A DNA stretch of 6,028 nucleotides from Flammeovirgaceae bacterium (GTDB lineage Bacteria > Bacteroidota > Bacteroidia > Cytophagales > Cyclobacteriaceae): contig QIDJ01000115.1 in the NCBI GenBank assembly GCA_003228395.1, forward strand, positions 1-6,028, given 5' to 3'. The translations under genes were made by a program, and so were the position numbers. Each line of letters opens with the position of its first letter. Position 1 is the first letter of the stretch. Below the pieces are notes generated by a model, which saw nothing but the letters and a program-made list of their open reading frames with translations, searched no databases and was not told the origin of the DNA. Shown one piece after another: positions 1-6,028 of the stretch.

Positions 1-2
1 GC

Positions 3-1289
3 AATGAAATCGTTCCGGTCGAAATAACAGAATTTGCCAGGTCTGTTTTCGACGGCGAAATTATATACAGCGAATCATTTTTTGAGGAGAATAATCGCAT
101 CTGGCATTTGTCCATGGAGTCCGTTTCAGGAGCAATGGTGGAATTAGCCGTTCTTGAGGATCCGCTGAAGCTCATGGGTGCTACAGGACTCATGGGACCA
201 TTTGATTATAATATAGAGCCTGGGGAGCCATATATAACATTAAGCGCCGCCATTGAAGCCGCTCGCATCAAAACCGACGGCGAATTGATTCTTTGGACAT
301 TTTTCCCTTTACCTCAGGTTGAGCAGATCTCATTCGTTTATTCCCTCATATTTAGTACTGGTATGGAGGATATAGAAATCATTGTCCATGCAGAAACCGG
401 TGAAGTTATTGAAACTGGCGGACCGGGCGGAGAGCATGCGGCTCCACCGGATGAGGTTAAATCATTTGTACTCGCGTTGTTTCCGGGCACCCTCATTCAT
501 AGCGTCAGACACCATGAGTTCGGGCAAACCATCTGGGAGATATTTATTGAATCAGAATCAACGGCCATACTGAAGCTGTGGATTCTGGAAGACCCATTAA
601 CGGTTGTGGAAATGAGAGGTGAAAAGGGTCCGTTTGATTACAACGTAGAACCGGGAGATCCTTACATTTCGCTGTCGGTTGCAAGAGAAATTGCCGTCGC
701 TGAAGTGGACGGCGAGCTGGTACACTGGGCTTTTCATCCCTTTTTCAATGCAAACCAGTTGTTCCATGTATATCAACTCGTCTTTGAAACCAGCGAAGGA
801 CCGGTCGAACTGATCATTCATGCTGAAACCGGAGAAATTCTGATATTTGATGGGTTTGGAGACCCCATGCCTCCTCCTCCGGAAGAAATTACACAATTTA
901 TTGCTTCCTTTTTCCCTGGCGATATAATTTTTGCTGAAAAAAACCATGAAGGAGATATGCATATATGGGAAATAGAAGTTGTGTCTCCGTCGGGAGCAAT
1001 AGTAACGTTTAAACTCCTGGAAGATCCGCTGGAAATAATTGAAATCCGTGGCAATACAGGCCCGTTTGACTACAATATTGAACCGGGAGAACCTTACATT
1101 TCCCTGGACGAAGCGCGTGAAATTGCCGGAAGTGAAATTGAAGGAGAACTGCTGGCATGGTCATTTGAGCCGGTAGAAGCAGATGGTCAGGTGATCCGGA
1201 TTTATGTGCTGATTATGCTGTCCGGCGATAAGGAGATCGAGGTTACCATACATGCAGAATCGGGTGAGATTCTTGGTATAAAAGATTAA
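3..1289 (+). CDS. Tandem PepSY/PepSY_like repeat protein, 5'-truncated by window edge
   Basis: The reading frame is open from the left edge (first whole codon at 3) to TAA at 1287. A TTG at 108 and an ATG at 114 lie inside a repeat unit, so they are not credible starts; the true start is upstream. The visible 428 residues form three consecutive units with an exact 144-codon period. In each unit the first half (EITxF...FFPGxII...IWEI...SGAxxxxKLLEDPL) resembles the PepSY_like fold. A GPFDYNxEPGxP linker follows. The second half (YISLxxAREIAxxExxGEL...IHAETGEIL) has the typical PepSY ending. The protein is acidic and I see no cysteine. PepSY domains are generally extracytoplasmic and thought to bind or inhibit peptidases, so an exported role is likely, but no signal peptide is visible here. 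A terminator follows the gene. Function and substrate are unknown; the PepSY relationship is judged by eye. Confidence 0.85.
   Translation, partial: NEIVPVEITEFARSVFDGEIIYSESFFEENNRIWHLSMESVSGAMVELAVLEDPLKLMGATGLMGPFDYNIEPGEPYITLSAAIEAARIKTDGELILWTFFPLPQVEQISFVYSLIFSTGMEDIEIIVHAETGEVIETGGPGGEHAAPPDEVKSFVLALFPGTLIHSVRHHEFGQTIWEIFIESESTAILKLWILEDPLTVVEMRGEKGPFDYNVEPGDPYISLSVAREIAVAEVDGELVHWAFHPFFNANQLFHVYQLVFETSEGPVELIIHAETGEILIFDGFGDPMPPPPEEITQFIASFFPGDIIFAEKNHEGDMHIWEIEVVSPSGAIVTFKLLEDPLEIIEIRGNTGPFDYNIEPGEPYISLDEAREIAGSEIEGELLAWSFEPVEADGQVIRIYVLIMLSGDKEIEVTIHAESGEILGIKD
12..1286 (+). repeat. Three 432-bp protein-coding tandem repeats (units at 12-443, 444-875, 876-1286)
   Basis: The GPFDYN linker begins at 195, 627 and 1059, exactly 432 bp apart each time. 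The unit-opening motif (VPVEITEF, PPDEVKSF, PPEEITQF) begins at 12, 444 and 876. The G-to-IWE spacing inside each first half is also the same (15 residues). The last unit is seven residues short because the inter-unit linker is absent at the C-terminus. Matching codons differ synonymously between units, so the duplications are old and are preserved at protein level. Units 2 and 3 look closer to each other than to unit 1. More units probably lie to the left. Confidence 0.85.
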
Positions 1290-1313
1290 TACGATTTATT
1301 TTAGGGTTGAACA

Positions 1314-1347
1314 AAAAAGCCGGCAGAAGTAACTCCGCCGGCTTTTT
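1314..1347. terminator. Bidirectional intrinsic terminator between convergent genes
   Basis: An 11-bp perfect stem (AAAAAGCCGGC at 1314-1324 pairing with GCCGGCTTTTT at 1337-1347) encloses a 12-nt loop. The GC core is flanked by A5 on the left and T5 on the right, so the transcript from either strand ends in a GC-rich hairpin followed by a U run. It lies 24 bp after the stop of the PepSY-repeat gene and 30 bp beyond the stop of the convergent floA gene, which is where a shared terminator is expected. Confidence 0.9.
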
Positions 1348-1377
1348 GCTTGATTCTCTATAGATATTAATTCCGGA

Positions 1378-2370
1378 TTATGAGCCGGACGAACCTTTGC
1401 TTTTGGTGGTTGCACCCGATCCTGCAATCGAATCACGCATACCCGTATCGGCCTCAATGTTTTTCATTTTGTAATAATCGAAAATACCCATGTTACCGCT
1501 CCGGAAAGCTTCTGCCATGGCCTTTGGCACTTCGGCTTCGGCAAGTATCACTTTGGCCCTTGCTTCCTGTGATTTTGCTTTCATCTCCTGTTCCTCGGCT
1601 ACGGCCATTGCGCGTCGTTCTTCCGCTTTTGCTTCTGCCACTTTCAGGTCAGCCATGGCCTGGTCGGTTTGTAACTGTGCCCCGATATTAGCGCCCACGT
1701 CAACATCGGCGATATCAATAGACAGGATTTCGAATGCTGTACCTGCATCTAGCCCTCTGCTAAGAACAAGCTGAGAAATTTTGTCCGGGTTTTCCAATAC
1801 TTCTTTATGTGACTTTGCCGACCCGATGGATGTGACAATACCTTCGCCAACCCGCGCCAGAATTGTATCTTCACCGGCGCCACCAACCAATTGTGAAATA
1901 TTTGCGCGCACCGTCACCCTTGCCACGGCAATCAACTGGATACCGTCGGCAGCCACAGCCGCTACTTTAGGTGTGGTAATTACCTTGGGGTTTACCGACA
2001 TCTGCACGGCTTCAAAAACTTCACGGCCTGCAAGATCAATCGCGGCAGCCTGTTTAAATTGCAAATCAATATTTGCTTTATCGGCTGAAATCAATGCCCG
2101 GATAACAGTCGGAACGTTTCCACCTGCCAGATAGTGTGTCTCAAGGTCTGTAGTAGTTACGTTAATTCCTGCCTTCACTGCTGTAATAAGCGAATTCACA
2201 ATAACCCCGGGTGGCACTTTCCTGATCCGCATGGCCACCAGTTCGAACAACCCCACTTTTACTCCGGAAAAAACAGCCGTGATCCAGAGGTTGAGCGGTA
2301 CAAAATAAAGAAATACAAAAAATAGTATTATCCCACCGAAAACGATGAGAAGTAATGGTAACTGGCTCAT
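1378..2370 (-). CDS. floA: Flotillin-like protein FloA (SPFH family)
   Basis: This 330-residue protein matches the FloA/YqfA (UPF0365) family in length and layout. A single hydrophobic anchor spans about residues 5-24. An SPFH-type domain spans about 45-230 and includes [25 protein letters not shown] and [19 protein letters not shown]. An Ala/Glu-rich coiled-coil stretch spans about 235-290 ([20 protein letters not shown]), followed by the [13 protein letters not shown] motif and a flexible Ser/Gly/Thr tail. Family members oligomerise on the inner face of the cytoplasmic membrane and organise functional membrane microdomains. The start at 2370 puts the anchor at the extreme N-terminus as expected; its leader is A/T-rich without a Shine-Dalgarno sequence. 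It lies 46 bp downstream of the nfeD-like gene, the usual partner, and is probably cotranscribed with it. It ends 30 bp from the shared terminator. Confidence 0.96.
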   Translation of the reverse strand: MSQLPLLLIVFGGIILFFVFLYFVPLNLWITAVFSGVKVGLFELVAMRIRKVPPGVIVNSLITAVKAGINVTTTDLETHYLAGGNVPTVIRALISADKANIDLQFKQAAAIDLAGREVFEAVQMSVNPKVITTPKVAAVAADGIQLIAVARVTVRANISQLVGGAGEDTILARVGEGIVTSIGSAKSHKEVLENPDKISQLVLSRGLDAGTAFEILSIDIADVDVGANIGAQLQTDQAMADLKVAEAKAEERRAMAVAEEQEMKAKSQEARAKVILAEAEVPKAMAEAFRSGNMGIFDYYKMKNIEADTGMRDSIAGSGATTKSKGSSGS

Positions 2371-2416
2371 TTTATTATTAGTTTAAGTTTAAAATATTTA
2401 ATTCCCGTATTAAAAT

Positions 2417-2893
2417 TTATTTCACTTCGAAAGGTTCCACATACACTTTCTTGTTATCAATCTTTATAATTTGAATGGTTTGGCCTGTTTTTATATAGTT
2501 GCCGTGGGAACTTACTTCCACTACTTTCGATCCGAATTCGGCATTGCCCATCGGCCGCAGGGCGCTTATTGCCTGCCCGACCTGCCCTACTTCCAGGTTG
2601 AGGGGGATATCCTCATTCACTTTACTGTCGATTGCCCGTTTCAGGCTAAATTTTTCCCATGCTTTGCTGCGTAATCCATACACCAGTATTCCAAAACCCG
2701 CCACACTGGAAACAATCATTACTATCCATCCTACATTCGGGCCAAAAAACTGGAAGCTCAGAAAAACACCTACTACCAGGCAAGCCAGGCCTGCAATACC
2801 TACGATGGTAGTGCCAGGCACAAAAATAAGCTCGATCACGATCAGAATAAGTCCGATCAAAATGAGTAACAACACCGATAGCCAGTCGAGCAT
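2417..2893 (-). CDS. Short NfeD-like membrane protein (NfeD1b type, no protease domain)
   Basis: This 158-residue protein has three hydrophobic segments (about 4-24, 27-50 and 54-74), including the ELIFVPGTTIVGIAGL turn typical of NfeD proteins. A soluble C-terminal domain of about 100-156 follows, with the pattern GQVGQAISALRPMGNAEFG...G-x-x-I-x-x-G-x-x-I, the small beta-barrel (OB-fold) NfeD domain. It lacks the N-terminal ClpP-like serine protease domain of long NfeD proteins, so it is a short form. Short NfeD proteins are usually encoded next to flotillin/stomatin-type SPFH genes and are thought to act with them in membrane microdomains. Here floA follows 46 bp downstream, the same order as yqeZ-yqfA in Bacillus, although YqeZ is the long form. 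The ATG at 2893 starts immediately before the first membrane segment. No Shine-Dalgarno sequence is apparent. Confidence 0.92.
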   Translation of the reverse strand: MLDWLSVLLLILIGLILIVIELIFVPGTTIVGIAGLACLVVGVFLSFQFFGPNVGWIVMIVSSVAGFGILVYGLRSKAWEKFSLKRAIDSKVNEDIPLNLEVGQVGQAISALRPMGNAEFGSKVVEVSSHGNYIKTGQTIQIIKIDNKKVYVEPFEVK

Positions 2894-2962
2894 AACCTGT
2901 TTTAGTATTTGATTTTCTATTTCTTAGCTAAACTACAAAAATTTTTTTGCCGATCATGAGAA

Positions 2963-4438
2963 TCAATAGGCTTTTGCAAACACCACCCTGCAATCCGACG
3001 GTTTCCCGGAATAAATGCATCTTCCTTTTTCATTTTCAGGATGTAAGGGTATAAGCCGTATGGTAGCCATGGTTTCCGATTTAATTTTCTCTTCCGTTTC
3101 TTTGGTACCATCCCAGTGTGCCAGAACAAAACCACCTCTTTCGGCAAGAATAGCTTTAAATTCATCATACGAATCAACCTGAATGGTATTTGTTTCCCTG
3201 AAATTAAAAGCCTTGCGGTAAATATTTTCCTGTATTTCCGTTAACAGGTTTTGCACATGCGAAATTACACCTTCTATGGAGATCACACTTTTTTCAAGTG
3301 TATCGCGTCGTGCTATTTCCACGGTACCATTTTCCAGGTCACGAGGTCCGACGGCCAGCCTCACCGGGACACCCTTAAGCTCATACTCGGCAAACTTCCA
3401 GCCTGGCTTATATGTATCACGGTCATCAAATTTTACTGAAATATCTTTATCCTGAAGCTGGCTTTTCATTTGCTCCGCCACCTTTCTGATATCCGCGAGT
3501 TCCTCCGGTTTTTTATAGATAGGCACAATTACTACCTGAATCGGTGCCAGTTTCGGTGGCAAAACGAGCCCGTTATCATCGGAATGCGCCATTACCAATG
3601 CGCCCATCAACCGGGTACTTGTGCCCCAGGAAGTACCCCAGACATAATCAAGATTTTCTTCTTTGGTTGCAAACTGTACATCAAATGCCCTGGCAAAATT
3701 CTGTCCCAGAAAATGTGACGTACCTGATTGCAGCGCTTTCCCATCCTGCATGAGGGCTTCAATACAATACGTGTCCACCGCGCCGGCAAATCGTTCGGTT
3801 TCTGTTTTTACCCCTTTTAATACGGGCATCGCCATAAACTTTTCTGCGAATGTGGCATACACATCCAACATTTTTAAGGTCTCTTCTTCCGCTTCCTTTT
3901 TTGTGGCATGCGCCGTGTGGCCTTCCTGCCAGAGAAACTCCGTAGTTCTTAAAAACAATCGTGTTCGCATCTCCCACCTGACCACATTTGCCCATTGATT
4001 AAGCAGCAGCGGAAGGTCACGGTATGATTGTATCCATTTTTTGTATGTACTCCATATTACCGTTTCCGAGGTAGGCCTGATAATCAGTTCTTCTTCGAGT
4101 TTCGCTTCAGGGTCCACTATTACTCCACTGCCGTCATCGGCATTTTTTAACCTGTAATGTGTTACAACCGCACATTCTTTAGCAAAGCCCTCCACGTGTG
4201 CAGCTTCTTTGCTCATAAATGACTTAGGAATAAAAAGAGGGAAATAAACATTCGAATGGCCTGTATCCTTAAACATTTTATCAATTGCCGCCTGCATTTT
4301 TTCCCAGATGGCAAATCCATAGGGTTTTATGATCATACATCCACGTACCGGAGAGTTTTCCGCCAGATCAGCTTTTTTAACTATATCATTATACCATGCA
4401 GCATAATCTTCACTTCTTTTGGTAATTCCTTTTGCCAT
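2963..4438 (-). CDS. proS: Prolyl-tRNA synthetase, archaeal/eukaryotic type (type 3)
   Basis: This 491-residue class II synthetase attaches proline to tRNA-Pro. Motif 1 lies near VYFPLFIP (64-71), the TSE-loop RPTSE is at 121-125, and motif 2 covers RWEMRTR to [16 protein letters not shown] (154-177). The proline-pocket segment [10 protein letters not shown] is at 239-248, and motif 3 includes GTSWGTSTR (268-276). An anticodon-binding domain follows (about 300-400), then the extra C-terminal domain ending in KAY, as in type 3 enzymes whose terminal tyrosine reaches toward the active site. There is no bacterial editing (INS) insertion. Length is normal and the start [12 protein letters not shown] agrees with the family. 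Of the four C-terminal zinc-ligand positions only C474 remains; the others read D443, T448 and S477. The gene is transcribed away from the lipoprotein gene and lies 69 bp upstream of nfeD, possibly leading that operon. Confidence 0.97.
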   Translation of the reverse strand: MAKGITKRSEDYAAWYNDIVKKADLAENSPVRGCMIIKPYGFAIWEKMQAAIDKMFKDTGHSNVYFPLFIPKSFMSKEAAHVEGFAKECAVVTHYRLKNADDGSGVIVDPEAKLEEELIIRPTSETVIWSTYKKWIQSYRDLPLLLNQWANVVRWEMRTRLFLRTTEFLWQEGHTAHATKKEAEEETLKMLDVYATFAEKFMAMPVLKGVKTETERFAGAVDTYCIEALMQDGKALQSGTSHFLGQNFARAFDVQFATKEENLDYVWGTSWGTSTRLMGALVMAHSDDNGLVLPPKLAPIQVVIVPIYKKPEELADIRKVAEQMKSQLQDKDISVKFDDRDTYKPGWKFAEYELKGVPVRLAVGPRDLENGTVEIARRDTLEKSVISIEGVISHVQNLLTEIQENIYRKAFNFRETNTIQVDSYDEFKAILAERGGFVLAHWDGTKETEEKIKSETMATIRLIPLHPENEKGRCIYSGKPSDCRVVFAKAY

Positions 4439-4496
4439 TTGACCTTTTTGGTATAAATTTTGTTATACAATAAATACAAGATGAAAAATAAGTTCG

Positions 4497-4504
4497 CAAA
4501 TATA
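4497..4504 (-). promoter_or_regulatory. Putative proS promoter -7 element (TATATTTG)
   Basis: Read on the minus strand, TATATTTG is a full match to the Bacteroidota -7 consensus TAnnTTTG. It ends 58 bp before the proS ATG. No convincing TTTG-type -33 element is seen at the usual 19-21 bp spacing, and short A/T-rich matches occur by chance in this spacer, so the assignment is tentative. Confidence 0.4.
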
Positions 4505-4558
4505 GAAATTCTGAGCCCTTATAGCTTGGTTATGTACTTAAAAAAGGTATTAATTTGT

Positions 4559-4566
4559 TAAATTTG
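4559..4566 (+). promoter_or_regulatory. Putative lipoprotein-gene promoter -7 element (TAAATTTG)
   Basis: TAAATTTG fits the Bacteroidota TAnnTTTG consensus and lies 28 bp before the ATG at 4595. An overlapping near match (TTAATTTG, 4550-4557) with TTGG 20 bp upstream is an alternative. The leader just before the ATG is A-rich (TAAAAAG) rather than a strong Shine-Dalgarno sequence, as is usual in this phylum. The -33 element is poor in either reading. Confidence 0.4.
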
Positions 4567-4594
4567 TAATTGTTCACCATAGTCTTCTAAAAAG

Positions 4595-5929
4595 ATGAAA
4601 AATGTATTCTTCACAGTATCGGCCTTGTTAATCACTTCATTGATTCTTTCTTCGTGCAGCAAAACCTACCTTGCACAGCAAAAAGAGTACGATGATATGT
4701 ATTACAGTGCAAGTGACCGAACTAAACTCGAAGCTTCGTCACAGGAGTTTTATGTTGAAAACTTTACAGAAGACTACAAACAACCACTCGAAGAAGACCA
4801 AGTGAACGAATATGCCGATGTAAACTACTCCTCAAAAACTGTAAACCCGGAATATATTGCGAAATACACCAGTGAAGTCCTCTCGGAAGAAGAAACTACG
4901 TCAGAAACAGAATACTTTGTTGAAGATTATGATAAAAACAATGTAACAGCAGAAGGTAGTAATGTAACCACCGGTAATGCCAATGCCAATTATAACTGGA
5001 ACCGGGCTCCCGGATTCGGGTTTTATCCTTCGCTGTCATACGGGTATGGCTATAGTCCGTTTTTCCCTTCGCCTTATTACGGTGGCAGTGGGTTCCGGCT
5101 TAGTGTATCTTATGGATTCGGATCTCCATATTCGTCATTTTACAACCCATATTCGTCATTTTACAACCCATACGGTTTTAACAGTTTTTACGGTTATAAT
5201 GGATTTTATGACCCTTATGATCCCTTTTACTGGGATCGCTGGAGATATGGATCTGCTTATTCATCCGGTTACGCTCAAGGATACTATACAGGAAGCAGCC
5301 TTTACAGTGGAAGCTACAGCAGCAATGATTATAATGCCAGCGTTGTATCTGTACGTAAGGTTACACGTGCTCCGAGAACCACACGTGGCACCTCCAATTA
5401 CTCACGAAATTATAATGATAACCGGTCAGGCAATGATGACAACCGGGTATATATCGACAGGGGCAGTGTTGCCGTGAAAAGTGGTAGAACCAGTACCGGT
5501 GCAAGAAACAATTATTATAAACGAACACGGACAAGAAGTACCGATGACGCCAGTACCAGGACGTCTCAACAGCGAACCAGGTCGTACAATGATTCAGGTA
5601 ACTACACCCAAACAAGTAGATCCGGAAGTTCTACTTCCAGGTATTCGCGCACTTCCACATCAACCAGCCGTAATTATTCGGGCTCAACAGGCAGAAGTTC
5701 GCGAAATTTTAGGTTTGGTTCAAATACCAACAGATCGTCAGGTAATTATCGTGGCTCAAATGTCCGGTCGTCATCCTCATACAGGTCTGGTTCGTCTCCT
5801 TCCCGTACGAGGAGTTACAGTTCCGGCTCATCCGGTTCATCCCGTAGTTTTTCTTCCGGTACCAGAAGCTCAGGAACAAGAAGCTCCGGTACACGCAGCT
5901 CAGGCAGCGCCGGCAGAAGGAAGCAATAG
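4595..5929 (+). CDS. Low-complexity lipoprotein: acidic N-part, Tyr/Phe/Gly middle, Arg/Ser tail
   Basis: This 444-residue protein starts with a lipoprotein signal peptide whose lipobox is LSSC, with C21 as the modified residue. The next residues (SKTY) show no acidic surface-export signal, so the protein is probably anchored in the periplasm or outer membrane. Three zones follow. Residues 22-130 are acidic, about 25 Asp/Glu against 8 Lys/Arg, and include YDDMYYSASDR, an opening I associate with Bacteroidota lipoproteins. Residues 134-235 are rich in Tyr, Phe, Gly, Pro and Ser (for example SYGYGYSPFF, PYSSFYN repeated). Residues 254-444 hold about 35 Arg among Ser, Thr, Gly, Asn and Tyr and end in RRKQ. 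No catalytic motif is seen. Such genes have been labelled vitellogenin-like from composition only, which says nothing of function. It is divergent from proS and lies 39 bp before another exported-protein gene. Confidence 0.92.
   Translation: MKNVFFTVSALLITSLILSSCSKTYLAQQKEYDDMYYSASDRTKLEASSQEFYVENFTEDYKQPLEEDQVNEYADVNYSSKTVNPEYIAKYTSEVLSEEETTSETEYFVEDYDKNNVTAEGSNVTTGNANANYNWNRAPGFGFYPSLSYGYGYSPFFPSPYYGGSGFRLSVSYGFGSPYSSFYNPYSSFYNPYGFNSFYGYNGFYDPYDPFYWDRWRYGSAYSSGYAQGYYTGSSLYSGSYSSNDYNASVVSVRKVTRAPRTTRGTSNYSRNYNDNRSGNDDNRVYIDRGSVAVKSGRTSTGARNNYYKRTRTRSTDDASTRTSQQRTRSYNDSGNYTQTSRSGSSTSRYSRTSTSTSRNYSGSTGRSSRNFRFGSNTNRSSGNYRGSNVRSSSSYRSGSSPSRTRSYSSGSSGSSRSFSSGTRSSGTRSSGTRSSGSAGRRKQ
5126..5167 (+). 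repeat. Exact 21-bp tandem duplication inside the lipoprotein gene
   Basis: Positions 5126-5146 and 5147-5167 are identical over 21 bp, and the start of a third copy (CCATA) follows at 5168. In frame the unit encodes PYSSFYN (residues 178-184 and 185-191), in the aromatic-rich zone. The perfect identity, unlike the diverged repeats nearer the C-terminus, suggests recent replication slippage that kept the frame. Confidence 0.9.
5858..5902 (+). repeat. Three 15-bp units encoding GTRSS near the lipoprotein C-terminus
   Basis: The units at 5858-5872, 5873-5887 and 5888-5902 each encode Gly-Thr-Arg-Ser-Ser (residues 422-436). Their codons differ synonymously: GGT/GGA/GGT, ACC/ACA/ACA, AGA/AGA/CGC and TCA/TCC/TCA. 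The amino acid pattern is therefore conserved better than the DNA. Confidence 0.85.
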
Positions 5930-5968
5930 GTAATAGAATTTCAGAGAAACAGGTTAATTTTATTTAAT

Positions 5969-6028
5969 GTGAAAAAGAAGCTTATACTTTTAAGCCTGAC
6001 TTTGCTGTGTCTGATGTATTCAGCAGTA
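5969..6028 (+). CDS. Start of an exported protein (signal peptide only), cut by window edge
   Basis: A GTG at 5969 opens a frame that runs to the last base of the window. It encodes a Lys-rich start followed by a hydrophobic core (VKKKLILLSLTLLCLMYSAV, first residue Met in vivo), a typical Sec signal peptide. No ATG is available in this frame before the upstream in-frame TAG at 5927, and the ATG at 5967 is followed at once by TGA in its own frame, so GTG is the best start. It follows the lipoprotein gene by 39 bp on the same strand with no terminator between, so cotranscription is likely. From memory of flavobacterial gene order near proS, an OmpP1/FadL-type outer membrane protein is one possibility, but the 20 residues seen cannot show this. 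Confidence 0.7.
   Translation, partial: MKKKLILLSLTLLCLMYSAV

Noticed and set aside
108..116. TTG at 108 or ATG at 114 as the start of the repeat protein
   Set aside because: The frame continues upstream to the window edge and the preceding codons encode the beginning of the first repeat unit (EITEF ... IWHL), matching units 2 and 3.
597..1054. Minus-strand open frames opposite the PepSY-repeat gene
   Set aside because: They are antisense to a clearly coding, periodically repeated protein; their products look random and are not themselves conserved as meaningful repeats.
1380..2325. Several plus-strand open frames opposite floA
   Set aside because: They are shadows of the floA coding sequence, with low-complexity Ala/Ser or Leu/Pro translations and no independent start signals.
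2933..2952. A/T palindrome in the proS-nfeD gap as a terminator or promoter
   Set aside because: The A-run/T-run has no loop and no GC stem, so it is a poor terminator. A nearby TAGTTTAG on the minus strand resembles TAnnTTTG but lacks a properly spaced -33 element.
4977..5933. Two long frames (4977-5477 and 5481-5933) in the +1 frame of the lipoprotein gene
   Set aside because: They arise from the repetitive Ser/Thr/Tyr/Arg codon composition, are separated by a stop, lack a credible start or signal, and encode no recognisable domain. The main frame has a lipoprotein signal peptide and structured composition.
1..6028. Defence system, mobile element, CRISPR array or RNA gene
   Set aside because: No transposase, integrase, nuclease, inverted terminal repeats, direct-repeat/spacer pattern or tRNA/rRNA-like sequence was seen; the genes are housekeeping and envelope functions.

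Overview
The window looks like a piece of a Bacteroidota chromosome. Several things point that way. The prolyl-tRNA synthetase is of the archaeal/eukaryotic type (type 3) common in that phylum. Starts are preceded by A/T-rich leaders with no clear Shine-Dalgarno sequence. TAnnTTTG-like -7 promoter elements are present. The lipoprotein with a DDMYYSASDR-like N-terminus also has the feel of a Bacteroidota protein. Genus or order cannot be told from this sequence alone.

Layout. (1) Positions 3-1289, + strand: the 3' part of a long acidic protein made of tandem 144-residue units. Each unit combines a PepSY_like half and a PepSY half joined by a conserved GPFDYNxEPGxP linker. The gene is open at the left edge. 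(2) Positions 1314-1347: a strong, nearly symmetric hairpin terminator serving both the repeat gene and the convergent genes to its right. (3) Positions 4438 down to 1378, - strand: proS, an nfeD-like gene and floA, all codirectional with gaps of 69 and 46 bp and probably one transcription unit. NfeD and FloA are known partners in flotillin-type membrane microdomains. (4) Positions 4439-4594: a 156-bp divergent promoter region with a TAnnTTTG match on each strand. (5) Positions 4595-5929, + strand: a lipoprotein with an acidic N-terminal part, a Tyr/Phe/Gly/Pro-rich middle and an Arg/Ser/Thr-rich C-terminal tail. (6) Positions 5969-6028, + strand: the signal peptide of another exported protein, cut by the right edge.

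Together the genes are mostly housekeeping (proS) and envelope functions (FloA/NfeD microdomain pair, PepSY-repeat protein, low-complexity lipoprotein, exported protein). No mobile element, CRISPR array, RNA gene or defence system was seen. The parts least explained by known families are the PepSY composite repeat protein and the tripartite low-complexity lipoprotein. There is no stretch longer than about 160 bp without a gene.
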